DNA of 64,000 nucleotides, taken from positions 76,393,985 through 76,457,984 of the forward strand of contig CM042151.1 in NCBI GenBank assembly GCA_023376005.1, given 5' to 3'. Numbering within the stretch: the stretch's first letter is position 1; each line of letters starts with the position of its first letter. The stretch is from Doryteuthis pealeii (taxonomy: Eukaryota; Mollusca; Cephalopoda; Myopsida; Loliginidae). Positions 33,541 through 44,614 of this stretch are shown in pieces. The translations under genes and the position numbers were made by a program. The notes below the pieces were generated by a model. The model was given only the letters and a program-made list of their open reading frames with translations. It was not told the origin of the DNA and made no database searches.

Positions 33541-34444
33541 TTAGTTTATTTTACTCTGAATGCCGTGTGCATTAATACCTAAACATACTATGTTTTTGAA
33601 TATAAGTCTTGTATAAAAAGATCCAATCATGTGAATATATTTCATGATAGACAAACACTTGACTAACCACTTTTTACTATTCTCCCATCTGAAGATTGTG
33701 TAATATGAACATGAAACTTGAGTAATGGTAAGATAGTCCTATAATCTTATATCTTAAGTTTTAATCTTGCTCTGCTAATTTAGCATTGAGCACTCTTCTA
33801 TGTAAACACTTTTCTTATTTGATATCCTTCATTATATTATATATATTATCTATTACTATACTAAAGTTGAGGTTTTCCCGTTTAGTTTAATGATACAAAA
33901 TTCACACTAAAGTATTCCTTAATTTTAGGATTGAGATATGTTTGAAAAAATCCATTTTAATTGGTTCTAATTAGTCATAATTTGCAATTAAGTAAAAAAG
34001 TGACCCATCTCTTACTTCACATACTGCCTATCACTTTTCCCCTCTCTATATATATCTTGATTACCTCCTCGTTATATATGTTAGTTTCACTGCAAAAGTA
34101 GAGAGAGATAGGAGGTATGAAATGTATTTGTATGTTTCAGCAGCAGCGACTCGTACCCATAGTATTAGATGAGGTCAAGCGTTCCCTTTCTTAGAAATCT
34201 TACAAAAAGATTTTAATATTTTTAAATCTCTATAAAATAGATATTTTTTAAAAATTTAATTTGATTTGCAAACTCACTTTTCCCTAATCCCAATTATCTA
34301 CATACAGCTTAATGGATGACCCAACAGGCCATGTTTTGTTTAGTATATAGTATATGAATGTCTATGTGTTCATAAAGTTTTGCAGCATTTTTTTTTTTTT
34401 ACAACATTGTAAAATTGTTTTTTTTTTTTTTACAACATATCAAC
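33541..34444. other. Intergenic, no gene recognised
   Basis: AT-rich, no repeats with visible partners. Confidence 0.4.
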
Positions 34445-34830
34445 CCATTTTGGTTGGTTGGTTGGTTGGATTTTATGGCATGTCAACCCTTATTGGGTGA
34501 TTCTATGCTGAAAACATTTTGTTTTATTCATTCTTGATAGGTATTCAACATCTTTTTTAAAACTCAAGTTTTGCAATATTTTAATAAAGTGAAGCACAAT
34601 TCAGCAACTTTTACTGAAGTCATGAAGGTGACGAATCACATTAATTTTTAAAAATATATCTTTTAACTCATTTTTTTTTATTTAGCCCATAGACAGGGGC
34701 CTAACAGATGCTACCACTCAGGGTCAGAGTGGACCTGGGAGTAATGTTGATAAAGGGGTACTCCACATTCCCCAGAGCTCCAAATTTGGAATGTTACCAT
34801 TAATATAACGTCATACACACGACAAAACCC
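34445..34830 (-). repeat. Old relative of family B
   Basis: GGTTGGTTGGTTGGATTTTA, GGCATGTCAACCC and the CCCATAGACAGGGGCCTAAC module, in the order of 1979-2281. Trinucleotide ATA run at 34997-35045 follows. Confidence 0.65.
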
Positions 34831-35099
34831 ATTTTGGGTCATTCAATGTTGAATAAAGTAATTTTGATAAACAAAGAACTCTTATTTTGCTTATAGTACC
34901 TGGTGTTGCTTAAGTGGTCACCTAATTAAGTATTAAACAGGCTCATTGCTGCTTAACTTCGGTGATCTAGCAGGAACCAGTGCTTTCAGCATGACTTGAC
35001 CATAATAATAATAATAATAACAATAATAATAGTAATAATAACAACAAAAACAAAAACAAAAACCAACTAAACCTAGAAAACAAAAATGGGAAGAAAAAC

Positions 35100-35930
35100 A
35101 ATGATATGGACACTTCAAACAACAAATCAGAGAGGTTGCACATAAAAAGACTTGGGCATGGTTAAGAAAAGGAAACCTCAAAAGAGAAACTGAATGACTA
35201 ATAATTGCTGCACAAAATAATGCCATAAGGACAAACTATATCAAAGCAAAAATTGATAAGACCCAACAAAATAGTTAATGTAGACTATGCGGCGACAGAG
35301 ATGAGACTGTAAACCATATACTAAGCAAATGTAGCAAACTAGCACAACGGGAATACAAAACTAGGCACGACTGGGTTGGGAAGGTGATCCAATGGGAATT
35401 ATACAAAAAATTAAATTTTGACCATACAACAAAATGGTATATGCATAAACCAGAATCTGTTCTTGAGAATGAAACATAAAATTCTCTGGGACTTTGAGAT
35501 AAAAACAGATCACCTTATCCCTGCAAGGAGACCAGACCTAGTGTTGATTAACAAAAAGAAAAAACTTGTCAACTGGTGGATTTTGCAGTCCCAGCAGATC
35601 ACAGGGTGAAGATGAAGGAAAACGAAAAGATGGACAAATACCTGGACATTGCCAGAGAACTGAAAAAGATATGGAATATGAATGTCGAAGTGATACTAAT
35701 TGTAGTTGGTGCACTTGGAACAGTCCCAAAAAGCTTGGGAAAAAGACTGGAAAATCTGGAAATCAGAGGAAGAATTGAGACCATCCAGAACACTGCACTG
35801 CTGCAATCTGCCAGAATACTCAGAAGAGTCCTGGAGACCTGAGGAGACTTGTTGTCACTCAGACTCCAGTGAAATACCATCAGCTAACGCTGATGTGAAA
35901 AACTCAATAGCAAAAATGACAACAATCTCT
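35100..35930 (+). pseudogene. LINE 3' end, copy 1 (reverse transcriptase ORF C-terminus)
   Basis: Broken frames read CRLCGDRDETVNHILSKCSK then WVGKVIQWELYKKLNFDHTT, KWYMHKPESVLENE, ILWDFEIKTDHLIPARRPDL, VDFAVPADHRVKMKENEKMD, and finally NVEVILIVVGALGTVPKSLG through ARILRRVLET and a stop at 35842. This is the cysteine-rich knuckle (CxxC...H...C) and conserved C-terminal domain of some non-LTR retrotransposon ORF2 proteins. At least two frameshifts and stops are present. The catalytic FADD region is not in the window. A second copy starts directly after. Confidence 0.8.
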
Positions 35931-35945
35931 TATAATTGCAACACA

Positions 35946-36179
35946 GCTTTCCTGGATGAAGCTGTTTGAATTTCACATGTTGCTAATACCCTTGGGAAAG
36001 GTATGAATCCAATTCTCCTTCCAGCTATTGGTAAAATAGCAGGGTAGACTGGACTCTTTAACCATGGCTAGGTAACCAGTCTAGGAGAAGGAAAACTCTG
36101 AATTCAAACCTGTTAAACTCCGCTTAAAAAATTGACCTTGTGTCGCATCCTGCTCGTGCAGAGGGGGTTGGTAAATATA
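35946..36179 (+). mobile_element. SINE family C inserted in LINE copy 2, 15-bp TSD
   Basis: Body blocks CCCTTGGGAAAGGTATGAAT and ACCAGTCTAGGAGAAGGAAA, tail GGTAAATATATATAATT. Flanking TATAATTGCAACACA is exact on both sides (35931-35945, 36180-36194). The tRNA head is missing (5' truncated). Confidence 0.88.
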
Positions 36180-36316
36180 TATAATTGCAACACATAACAA
36201 TACCATAAAAACAAATTATATAAAATCAAATATAGATAAAACACAAAAGAATAGCAAGTGTAGAATGAGAGGAGAAAAAGATGAAATGGTTAATCATGTA
36301 ATTAGCGAATGCAGCA

Positions 36317-37470
36317 GACCAAGTAACCAATAGGCACCCCAAATCATCAACTTAATGAAAGGTTCACATTGCAACTTGTCACCAGTATCTTCCACTTCCA
36401 AATTTCTGTAAACAGATGATTTTAATCAGTTTATGGAGATGTTGAACTTACGATAAATTAAATAAATAGATAATTGGTACACATAATCAAATTAAAATTC
36501 AATAGCTAAATCTTTTTTAAATAAATACTTTTTAATCAGAATTTTAAGAATATTTTTCAAAACTTACGATAAATTAAAAAAGAAACAAAAGACGTTTTTA
36601 TACTAAAATAGTTTTTACTTAATTAGAAGAGAAATGCAATTATGCTTATTTAAATAGAAATACAGTTTTTATTTACAAAATAGTTTTATGTCTATTTAAA
36701 TGAAAGGATATTGTTCAGAAATAACATCATGCAATTTGTAAAATTTGTTTTTATCAGATACAATATAAATGCAAAAAATCATGTGTTCGTTTATTTTCAA
36801 ATATTTGATTGGTTTGTTTTGTTTTACGGCATATCAACCTCAGTGGGTCATTTAATGCCGATAAAGTTTTGAAATAAATCAATTCTTAATGGATGATACA
36901 ATTTTTTTATAAATACATTTTTCTATTTAACCCATAGATGGGACCCTAACAGGTACTACCACTCCGGGTCAGAGTGGACCAGGGAGCAATGGTGACGAAG
37001 GGGTGCTCCACATTCCCCAAACCTCCAAAACTGGAACCTCACCATCAGATAGAGTTTAACGTCATTCCCAGGATATGTAGACCCGCAGCCACCGCCTTCT
37101 AGCACCTATATGATAAAAAGGGGTTGGGGCTTGCCATAAAAGCAATAGAGTTGGGAAAATCATATAGGTGCTAGGGCTTGATGTGACCAGCCGATTGATC
37201 GGAGGGGGCCTCTCCGACCGCCTGTCTAGCCCAAGATAGGGCCAAAGTGGAGTATTGCATGTCATGAACTGCTCATTCACCTAGGTTCTATCCTTAAGCA
37301 TCATAGGTCCCACGGCCAACAGGTGGCCCCATTGGGGGAGTCTTACCCCTCTGCAGAGGTGCAGTCGACAGGGCGGTCAAATATTTGAAAGCGGAAATTA
37401 CTGGTGATGAGTTAAAATATGAACCATTCATTAACTTGATTATTTGGGGTGCCTATTGGAGACTTGGGTC
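36317..37470. mobile_element. TIR element (GACCAAGTAACCAAT family), copy 2
   Basis: The ends GACCAAGTAACCAATAGGCA and the inverse GCCTATTGGAGACTTGGGTC bound it. ATGCAGCA (36309-36316) and GTGCAGCA (37473-37480) look like an 8-bp target duplication with one change. Without the SINE inside, length and content match 8456-9026. Inserted in LINE copy 2. Confidence 0.85.
36809..37376 (-). mobile_element. Family B retroposon nested in the TIR element, 12-bp TSD
   Basis: Exact TCAAATATTTGA on both sides (36797-36808, 37377-37388). The same target in copy 1 (TTTTCAAATATCTGAAAGC near 8932) is uninterrupted, an empty-site paralogue. Confidence 0.93.
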
Positions 37471-38200
37471 CAGTGCAGCAAACTAGCACAAAGAGAGTAC
37501 AAAACTAGGCTTAACTGGGTGGGAAAGGTGATCCTCTGAGAATTGTACAAGAAATTAAATTTTCACCATGCAACTAAATGGTATATACACAAGTTTTAGT
37601 CTTTCCTGGAGAATGAAGCATAAAATTCTCTGGGACTTTGAAATACAGATGGATCACCTCATCCCAGCCAGGTGACCAGACCAAGTCTTAATTAACAAAA
37701 AGATGAAAACGTGTCATCTTGTAGATTTTGCCATCCTGGTGTATCACTGAGTGAAAGTGAAGGAAAGCAAAAAGATAGACAAATACTTGGATCTTGCCAG
37801 AGAACTGAAAAAACTGTGGAACATAAAGGTAAAGGTTGTACCAATTGTAATTGGTGCCCTTAGTACGATCCCCAAGGGTCTGGAAAAGAGTCTGGATGAA
37901 GTGGAAACCAGAGGAAGAATTGAGACCATCCAAATTACAGTATTGTTGAGATTGGCTAGAATACTCAGAAGAGTTCTGGAGACCTGAGGAGACTTGCTGT
38001 CACTCAGCCTCCAATGAACCACTGGCTAAGGTAGGTGGGAAGAACTCTAATGGAGCAAAATGATGGCTAGAATACTCAGAAGAGCTCTGGAGACCTGAGG
38101 AGACTTGCTGTCACTCAGCCTCCAATGAACCACTGGCTAAGGTAGGTGTGAAGCAAAATGATAACAACAGTAACAGGTTTTATTTTTATTTTTATTTAAA

Positions 38201-38560
38201 TTATTCTTTATTTTCCGCATTTATTTTCTCATTTCTAATTTGATGCAAATGTCGAACAATCGTTGTATGGTTGACATTTAGTTCTTCTGCAACGTCTCTC
38301 GTCGTTTTGCGTGGGTTCGCTTCCATAATGGCCCTCAATTTGTTATTGTCAACCACCGAAGAACGCCCACGACCCTCTTCGTCTTCGAGGCTCTCATCTC
38401 CATTACGAAATTTTTTGAACCAATGTTGTGCTGTACGTTCATTCACAGTCCCCTGGCCAAATATCTGGTTGATATTGCGGGCAGTTTCTGTTGCCTTACG
38501 TCCCATTTTGAACTCGTACAATAAAATTGCACGGATTTGCTTTTTTTCCAACTTAAGCAT
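38201..38560 (-). CDS. Mariner-derived DNA-binding ORF (SETMAR-like N-terminus)
   Basis: Uninterrupted 119-residue frame from ATG at 38560. MLKLEKKQIRAILLYEFKMG, TARNINQIFGQGTVNERTAQ, HWFKKFRNGDESLEDEE, GRSSVVDNNKLRAIMEANPR and TTRDVAEELNVNHTTIVRHL make up the two helix-turn-helix units of cecropia-type mariner transposases, the type fused in vertebrate SETMAR. It stops ~11 residues later in a Lys/Asn tail; no WVPH linker and no catalytic domain are present. The minus strand just upstream has a strong pyrimidine tract and AG (exon would begin 38566), and AATAAA motifs follow the stop. It could be a retrocopy, a truncated transposon or a host-used binding domain. No TIRs are visible. Confidence 0.6.
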   Translation of the reverse strand: MLKLEKKQIRAILLYEFKMGRKATETARNINQIFGQGTVNERTAQHWFKKFRNGDESLEDEEGRGRSSVVDNNKLRAIMEANPRKTTRDVAEELNVNHTTIVRHLHQIRNEKINAENKE

Positions 38561-38566
38561 GACAAC

Positions 38567-38590
38567 CTAAAATAAAAAAGAAAAAAAGAA
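38567..38590 (-). promoter_or_regulatory. Predicted 3' splice acceptor before the mariner ORF
   Basis: On the minus strand, TTCTTTTTTATTTTAG precedes GTTGTC and the ATG. This is a consensus-like polypyrimidine tract plus AG; use is unproven. Confidence 0.4.
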
Positions 38591-38679
38591 ATAAGCAGTG
38601 AAAATAAAAGAATTAGCATGAAACAGTCAAGCAAAATTTGCACTTTACAGTCCATTAAGAGTTATTTTGTGTTTTACTA

Positions 38680-38765
38680 AGGATAATTCCATGTCAAATC
38701 ATCCAGAAAAAAAAGTAAAATTGTCACCCACCCCCCAGTCAATTTTTCTGAGATTTTATCCAGAT
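38680..38765 (+). repeat. GGTAATTCC-family end fragment
   Basis: AATTCCATGTCAAATCATCC and CACCCACC... match the left arm start of 60495-60947. A right-arm fragment lies at 39705-39832 (CCCCAAAATTTGAGCTTCC...CACGGAATTACCCC). Confidence 0.7.
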
Positions 38766-38778
38766 ATGTAATAAAGTC

Positions 38779-38931
38779 TGGTTTGGTTTGGTTTGGTTTG
38801 TTTTACAGCATATCAACCTCAGTGGGTCATTTAATGCCGGCAAAGTTGTGAAATAAATTCATTCTTAATAGATACTCAATTTTTTAATGAACTCATGTTT
38901 TTCTATTTAACCCATAGATGGATGTAATAAA
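38779..38931 (-). mobile_element. Family B retroposon, strongly 5'-truncated, 13-bp TSD
   Basis: Only the 3' ~150 bp is present. ATGTAATAAAGTC is exact on both sides (38766-38778, 38932-38944). Confidence 0.93.
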
Positions 38932-38944
38932 GTCAATCAGTCAT

Positions 38945-39437
38945 TCAGTCAGTATACTGTTGGTTTGGATAACAGCAACTGGCTAAGCACAACTTATATT
39001 GAAGTGAGCACACTCATGTACTCACTCCAAATTCTTTATTCAAAAAATAAGAAGTGAATACATGAATGTGACATCACGACTCGGCATATAGCCGGAAGGT
39101 TTAGTTTGGGGGGGGGGGTAACAAAGCTGGTCATACCACTACATGGATCTATTTAGCTAGGTTCACTCGCCGACTGATCCATTCAAAAATAAACCTGGCA
39201 TTCTCTCCTTGCACAGCCTACTTGCACCAAAATACCACTTTCACTCTATGGCTTTATCCTACTTAAAATTTTCTCTTTCGAATGATTTAGGATTTTAAGC
39301 GTATGTTTGCTTCGTATGATTTAAGGGAGATGGAGGGGTTGGGGTAACAAAAAACAAAAGATTCCCAAGAAACTGAAAAGTGTAACAAAATAAAATTGTG
39401 GGCCATTTTGGTTTCCCCCTTTCCCTCTACTAAGCAC
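38945..39437. other. Intergenic, partial family E-like piece
   Basis: 39000-39090 (GAAGTGAGCACACTCATG, ACTCGGCATAT) shares strings with 32560-32660. No gene seen. Confidence 0.4.
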
Positions 39438-39690
39438 AACTGAACTAGTACCCAAAACAGCTGGTACTTATGAGACTCAAGAATAGTCCATTCATGTATT
39501 TGGGTGATTCCATTCCTTGAGTCCTGATTGGTTGCTTAGTTTCTATGATGTTATGAGGCTTCATAAATACTCTGGAATTCTGTAGTAGGATGGTAACAAA
39601 GTTAGATCCATATTAAGTTACAGCTACTTATTGCCTTGTCTTACCAATTCGGTGGTAATTGGAACTTAGTATGATTATTCTACAGTATGG
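39438..39690 (-). repeat. ~255-bp dispersed repeat, copy 2
   Basis: Reverse-orientation match to 11680-11935 from TAGTACCCAAAACAGCTGG to AACTTAGTATGATTATTC. Confidence 0.75.
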
Positions 39691-40045
39691 ACTATGTTAA
39701 AGTAAGACAATCCCCAAAATTTGAGCTTCCAATTCCAAAAATTGATTGAATTATGTCAATTTTTAGCTCTCCAAATTTGGAGGGGGGGTGACATGGACTG
39801 GTTGATTTGACACGGAATTACCCCTAAGTAAGTTTTTACTGCTAGTTTAAACCCATTATATCGTTGAATAGAGCTTGTAGACACCTGGACTTGGGTAAGA
39901 GAGAGAGAATAACTCATCATACATTACAGCTCGAACAAGACCAGAGGCAACTGTCAGGCTATCAACCAAGGCCACATCACTAGGTCAACATACCACACAT
40001 GCCGAACCAAGGACTGACTCACAACCACTTGAAATTAGAAAAAAT

Positions 40046-40283
40046 GAACCATATGACCTTTAGGCACCCCTTTTGCTTTGCTGATTCATAAGTACATTTT
40101 TTATTTACACAGTCAATGTCCGGTTGTTTATAAACAGACGATTTTTAGAGGGTTTTTTTAATTATAAAACTAACCCCTAGCCCTAAACCCTATCAAACAA
40201 CCGGATGTTGACGATGTATATGAAAAAAATTTACTTATGAATCAATCAGCAAAGCAAAACGGTGCCTAAAGGTCACATGATCC
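40046..40283. mobile_element. Foldback MITE (GGACCATATGACCTTTAGG family), copy 1
   Basis: GAACCATATGACCTTTAGGC pairs with the inverse GCCTAAAGGTCACATGATCC. AACCGGA blocks and CCCTAGCCCTAAACCCTA lie in the centre. AAAAAAT-like flanks may be a 7-bp TSD. Confidence 0.8.
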
Positions 40284-40367
40284 AAAAAAATTAAAAGAAA
40301 GAAATTAGTCAAATAGATCACTAATTAGGACTCAGCCTATTTTAGTAGTGACCACACCAAGCAGATT

Positions 40368-40552
40368 TAACAGGTTTGAATTCAGAGTTTTCCTTCTCCT
40401 AGACTGGTTGTCTGCCCTATTATTTACCCATAGCTGGAGGGGGAATAGTTAGATTCATAACTTTCCCAAGGGTATTAGCGCTATGTGAACTGTAGCGTCA
40501 TCCAGGATTTGAACTCGGGTCGACAAGTCCATTTCCTATGACTCTAACTCAA
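40368..40552 (-). mobile_element. tRNA-derived SINE (family C), partial
   Basis: Minus-strand copy with TTTCCTTCTCCTAGACTGGT, CTTTCCCAAGGGTATTAG and B box GGATTTGAACTCGGG. Confidence 0.75.
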
Positions 40553-41193
40553 ATTCTCGCTGGCTCTAAAAAAGGGTGATCACAGGAAATTCTTCTAAAA
40601 ATCATATAAAATAAACTAACTATCCGATTTTAATAAAACTTTCGGTATATGAAGTAATAAAACACGAACTTTTATTGTAAATAGATGTTTACTAAATTGA
40701 AAAGGCTAATAATTTTTTTCGTTAGTTTTTGTTTCGCGCATTGATCCCCCGTACAAAGATTTTTTTTGGGGGGGGGGATATAAATGATTTTTACATTTTT
40801 GGAAAGATAATTTAATGACGGAACATATGTAAAAAAAACTAAATCGCTACTAATTCGGTTTTGGTAATAGGGCATCTTTAATATTGAAACTTAAATCTCG
40901 TAAATAAGAAAAAATATGTATCTTTTTTTGTCTTTTTTTTTTCTAAATTGTTAGGTAAACAAAAAGAATATCTAGTAAAATGCACCCAACCGGTGCTTAT
41001 CGAAAATGTCAACATTTTCGCTATGGGTTCGCCACAGTTCACCTTGGATGTTTTTTTTTTTTTCAATTGAAATTTCTTTATTAATGTCTAGAACATTTTG
41101 TAATGTTGATAGATATAACTACTTACCTTCAAATAAGTCACAACTTACAGAAACAGAAGCAAAAAACGATTAAAAAGACCTAAAAAAAAAAAA
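40553..41193. other. Intergenic with TTACC-family fragment
   Basis: 40610-40820 resembles the repeat at 170-420 and 49870-50110 (TCCGATTTTAATAAAACTTT, TTTTTACATTTTTGGAAAGA). No gene seen. Confidence 0.45.
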
Positions 41194-41670
41194 GGTCAAA
41201 ATTAAAACGGAAACTTATTTGTTGGTGATCCATGACAGTTTAACAAGTGTATGAATGAACTTTTTGCGAATTGGGTTACAGTTTAGGGGTTTGGGGATTA
41301 AGGTTGTTTTTAATTACCTATTGCTTAAAATAACAACAACAAAAAACCGAAAATTATTATACATTTAATGATGAATTTTTTTTTTTAAACCAAGTTTAAT
41401 TGAAATTATACATTGCAATAGTAACACAAACAACTAAGACTAATGTGTCTACCGTTGGATTCAATGATTAATGTCAATGATTAATTAAATGTATAGTAAT
41501 TTGAGGGGGTGTTGTTGTTTTTAAAGCAATACGTAATTAAAGACAACCTTAATCCCTAAACCGTAACCCAATTCGCAAAAAAGTTCATTCATACACTGTA
41601 GTTAAACTGTCATGGATCACCACCAAATAAGTTTCCGTTTCAATTTTGACGACGATTTGCAAGTTTAACC
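41194..41670. mobile_element. Foldback MITE (TTAAACTTGCAAATCG family), left-truncated
   Basis: Arms and centre match 2307-2793, but the left ~20 bp end is replaced by an A-run. The right end GACGATTTGCAAGTTTAACC is intact. Confidence 0.8.
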
Positions 41671-42007
41671 AAAAATAGTACGTAAATGTTCTAAATAATA
41701 CAGAGAATAGAGCAAAATAAAACAGAATAAACAATTTTGAATTTTAATAAAAGCAAATAATTAAATAAAACCAATTCGATGAATTATAGAATTAACAATT
41801 AGACGTAAAAGAAAACTTTTTACTAACCAGATCTTACACTTAGTATAAAAGTGAAGGGGTCTTTCTCTTTACCTAACAGCTATAACGATCGACTGTCTGA
41901 CATTTGTTTTACCGTCTGTTTATCTTTGTGTCTGGCCATTTTATGTCTGGTCTCATTCTATCAAAGGGACGTAAATCATGTCAGCTTCCAATCTATCGAA
42001 GTAAAAT

Positions 42008-42902
42008 CGGCGGACCTGAACTTTCAGACCCCCCCCCATCTAAATTTTCCCCCTTCTTTTAATGGATTATTATCGATTGCACACCAATCTATCAGACTGT
42101 GAAAAAAAATTTTTTTTAAGTTATTTATTTTTCGAGTTTTTAGGGGTGCTCATTTCCCCGTATAAGTTTATCGTAAATCGAACCCCCTTATCGGAACCGC
42201 TAAAAAAAATTTTTTATTCATTTATTTATTTATTTTTCCTTCAATGGATTATTATCGATTACACACCAATCTATCAGATTTTTTTAAAAAATCGTTGAAA
42301 GTTCTTTATTTTTTGAGTTTTCAGGGGTGCTCATTTCCCCGTTTATAGTAAATCGAACCCCCATATCGGAACCGCACGAAAGGAAACTGGCGCCCCCCCC
42401 CCACTAACCCCCATTAACAGTTTTATTACAAAATTTGTGGGTTCTATTTTTTCTGTGTCACCTTAATTTTGACACCTTAGTGCAAATTCAGCCCAACTGT
42501 TAAGATAGAGCGGTTCCGATATGGGGGTTCGATTTACTATAAACTTATACGGGGAAATGAGCACCCCTAAAAACTCGAAAAATAAAGAACTTTTTATAAT
42601 TTTTTTTTTTTTTACAATCTGATAGATTGGTGTGTAAACGATAATAATCGATTGAAGAAAAAGAAAAGAAATTTCAAATAAAATTTTTTTTTCAGCGGTT
42701 CCGATATGGGAGATCGATTTACGATAAACTTATACGGGGAAATGAGCACCCCTGAAAACTAAAAAAAGAAATAACTTTTTTAAATTTCTTTTTTACAATC
42801 GGATAGATTGGTGTGCAATCGATAATAATCCGTTGAAAAAAAAAATTAAAAACGAAAATCTTAGATGGGTGGGGGGTGGGGTCTGAAAGTTCAGGTCCGC
42901 CG
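42008..42902. mobile_element. 895-bp foldback element with repeated arms, 6-bp TSD
   Basis: Ends CGGCGGACCTGAACTTTCAG and inverse; TAAAAT on both sides (42002-42007, 42903-42908). Each arm carries two tandem ~175-200-bp units with ATGGATTATTATCGATTGCA, CACCAATCTATCAGA, GGGGTGCTCATTTCCCCGT and CGAACCCCCATATCGGAACC (or inverse). ORFs 41851-42298 are read through the arm. Confidence 0.88.
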
Positions 42903-42954
42903 TAAAATCTTTTAATTTTCCAGTCCTCTCACCAGGCCTGATTAACATAGATTC

Positions 42955-43084
42955 TTCGGTTATTTCCTAAAAGTCTAACATGATCAAAGGGGAACCACTC
43001 TTAACTGATAAATTATTTATTTATTTATTGATCTACTAGGAAAAAAGAAGACGGGGTTAGGGTTAGGGTTAGGGTTATAGGGAG
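42955..43084 (+). repeat. Half copy of the 31294-31513 foldback element
   Basis: AAAGGGGAACCACTCTTAAC, ATTGATCTACTAGGAAAA and a GGTTAGGGTTAGGGTTAGGG run; truncated where the next element begins. Confidence 0.7.
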
Positions 43085-44062
43085 TAGCAAAAAAAATCGG
43101 ATACTACGAGTTTTAAAAGCGAATTAAGAATAATTAAATCTATTATTTAAGGTTAAACTTTTTCTAAATCGATAAGTAGTAGCATAATAACCATCATTAA
43201 AAAAAGAAAAATATAATTACATATGCAGTTTATTTTTTAAAGATTTAAAACTATTTGTTTTTGTCAATTTCGACGATATCCGCCATTTTGGCTGTTTTTC
43301 AATGGTTTTAGGCGCTTGTTTACAATTTTAACGTAACATTTGGGATGGAAAAGAAATTTACCAAAAATCAGGTAATTATCCGATTTTAATGAAATTTTCA
43401 GTATTGATTTAACAATTAATGAATTTTATAATGCATCAGTTATTTCATTTCAAAACTTTAATTTAGTATTTTTGCTATGAAAAATTGATATATAAAATTC
43501 ATTTAAAATATGAAAATCCTAATGTTAAGTTTAAAATGTTATATTTTTAAATTCTAAAAATAAATATCTACTTAATGCAAACCTTATTTTAGGTGCCAAA
43601 AGTAATAAGTTTTGAAGAAAAATTCGATTGAAAATGTACCCCCTCCCCATTTTAAGCAGAAAAAACATCGATGTATAATTTTTTCTTTTATAAGATAATA
43701 GCCAATTAAATAATTATCGAAATGAGTAAAAAGAAATCTCCAAAAAATTAATCATTTATTATTTTTTTACATTTTATTTTTCGATTTTCGGTACTTATTT
43801 TCTCATAGAAGCAAAACCGTAAATGTTTTTTTGTTTTTTTTTTGTTTCTATTCATAACTTCGGTCTTTTATCTCTTTATTTATTCTGTAATTAGTACAAT
43901 ATATGACCAACTTGCAAAACATTTTACGCCCCCCAACATAAGGGGGGGGGGTCAAAATTAAGCGACCTGAAAAAAATGAGAAAGTTTTGCAATAAAATAA
44001 ATAATGCATTATAAAGATCATTCATTGGTACATAAACACTGAAAATTTCATTAGAATCCGAT
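43085..44062 (-). mobile_element. TTACCAAAAATCA-family element, copy 2
   Basis: Reverse-orientation match to 4317-5390 over about 980 bp, ending where the family B fragment of the following palindrome begins. Confidence 0.7.
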
Positions 44063-44614
44063 AATTTATTTCAAAACTTTGTTGGCATTAAATGACCCAC
44101 TGAGGTTAATATGCCGTAAAACAAAACAAACCAAACCAAGCCATCTTCCCAAACGTATTATTGTTATTTTTTTAGCTAAAAGCTAGGTACCACCAAAATA
44201 GGTCACGTGATCTGTTTAGTCTATATTGAAGGAAGAAACGTAAATACAGAATTCTGCTAGATAAATATCAATAAAGAAATTGACCGTGTCGTAAAAAAAT
44301 CGGACTGTTTTACTTATTTTTCAAGATAACGGTGGGTAATTTTTCCCCAATCGGATAATTTGATCATTGGATTAACTGTTTTTCTTTGTAACCACTCTTT
44401 ATGTCCGTTATTTCTTTTTTAAAAATTCAAAAATATTTACGTTTCTTCCTTCAATATAGCCTAAACAGATCACGTGACCTATTTTGGTGGTACCTAGCTT
44501 TTAGCTAAAAAAATAACAATACGTTTGGGAAGATGGCTTGGTTTGGTTTGTTTTGTTTTACGGCATATCAACCTCAGTGGGTCATTTAATGCCAACAAAG
44601 TTTTGAAATAAATT
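44063..44614. repeat. Long palindrome spanning a SINE junction
   Basis: Arms 44063-44246 and 44434-44614 are inverted and nearly identical. Each contains ~75 bp of the 3' end of family B (TTGGCATTAAATGACCCACT), its A-rich tail, then CCATCTTCCCAAACGTATTA, TAGCTAAAAGCTAGGTACCA and AATAGGTCACGTGATCTG. The loop is ~187 bp. Confidence 0.9.

Larger units (their letters stand above)
35931..38150 (+). pseudogene. LINE 3' end, copy 2, interrupted by nested elements
   Basis: The copy-1 sequence resumes in three pieces: about 35931-35945, 36180-36316 (ATACCATAAAAACAAATTAT, AATGGTTAATCATGT) and 37473-37990 (GCAGCAAACTAGCACAAAGA to ...TTCTGGAGACCTGA). It has accumulated stops. An ~110-bp 3' segment (ATGGCTAGAATACTCAGAAG, ...CCACTGGCTAAGGTAGGTG) is tandemly duplicated at ~37954 and ~38065. 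Confidence 0.8.
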
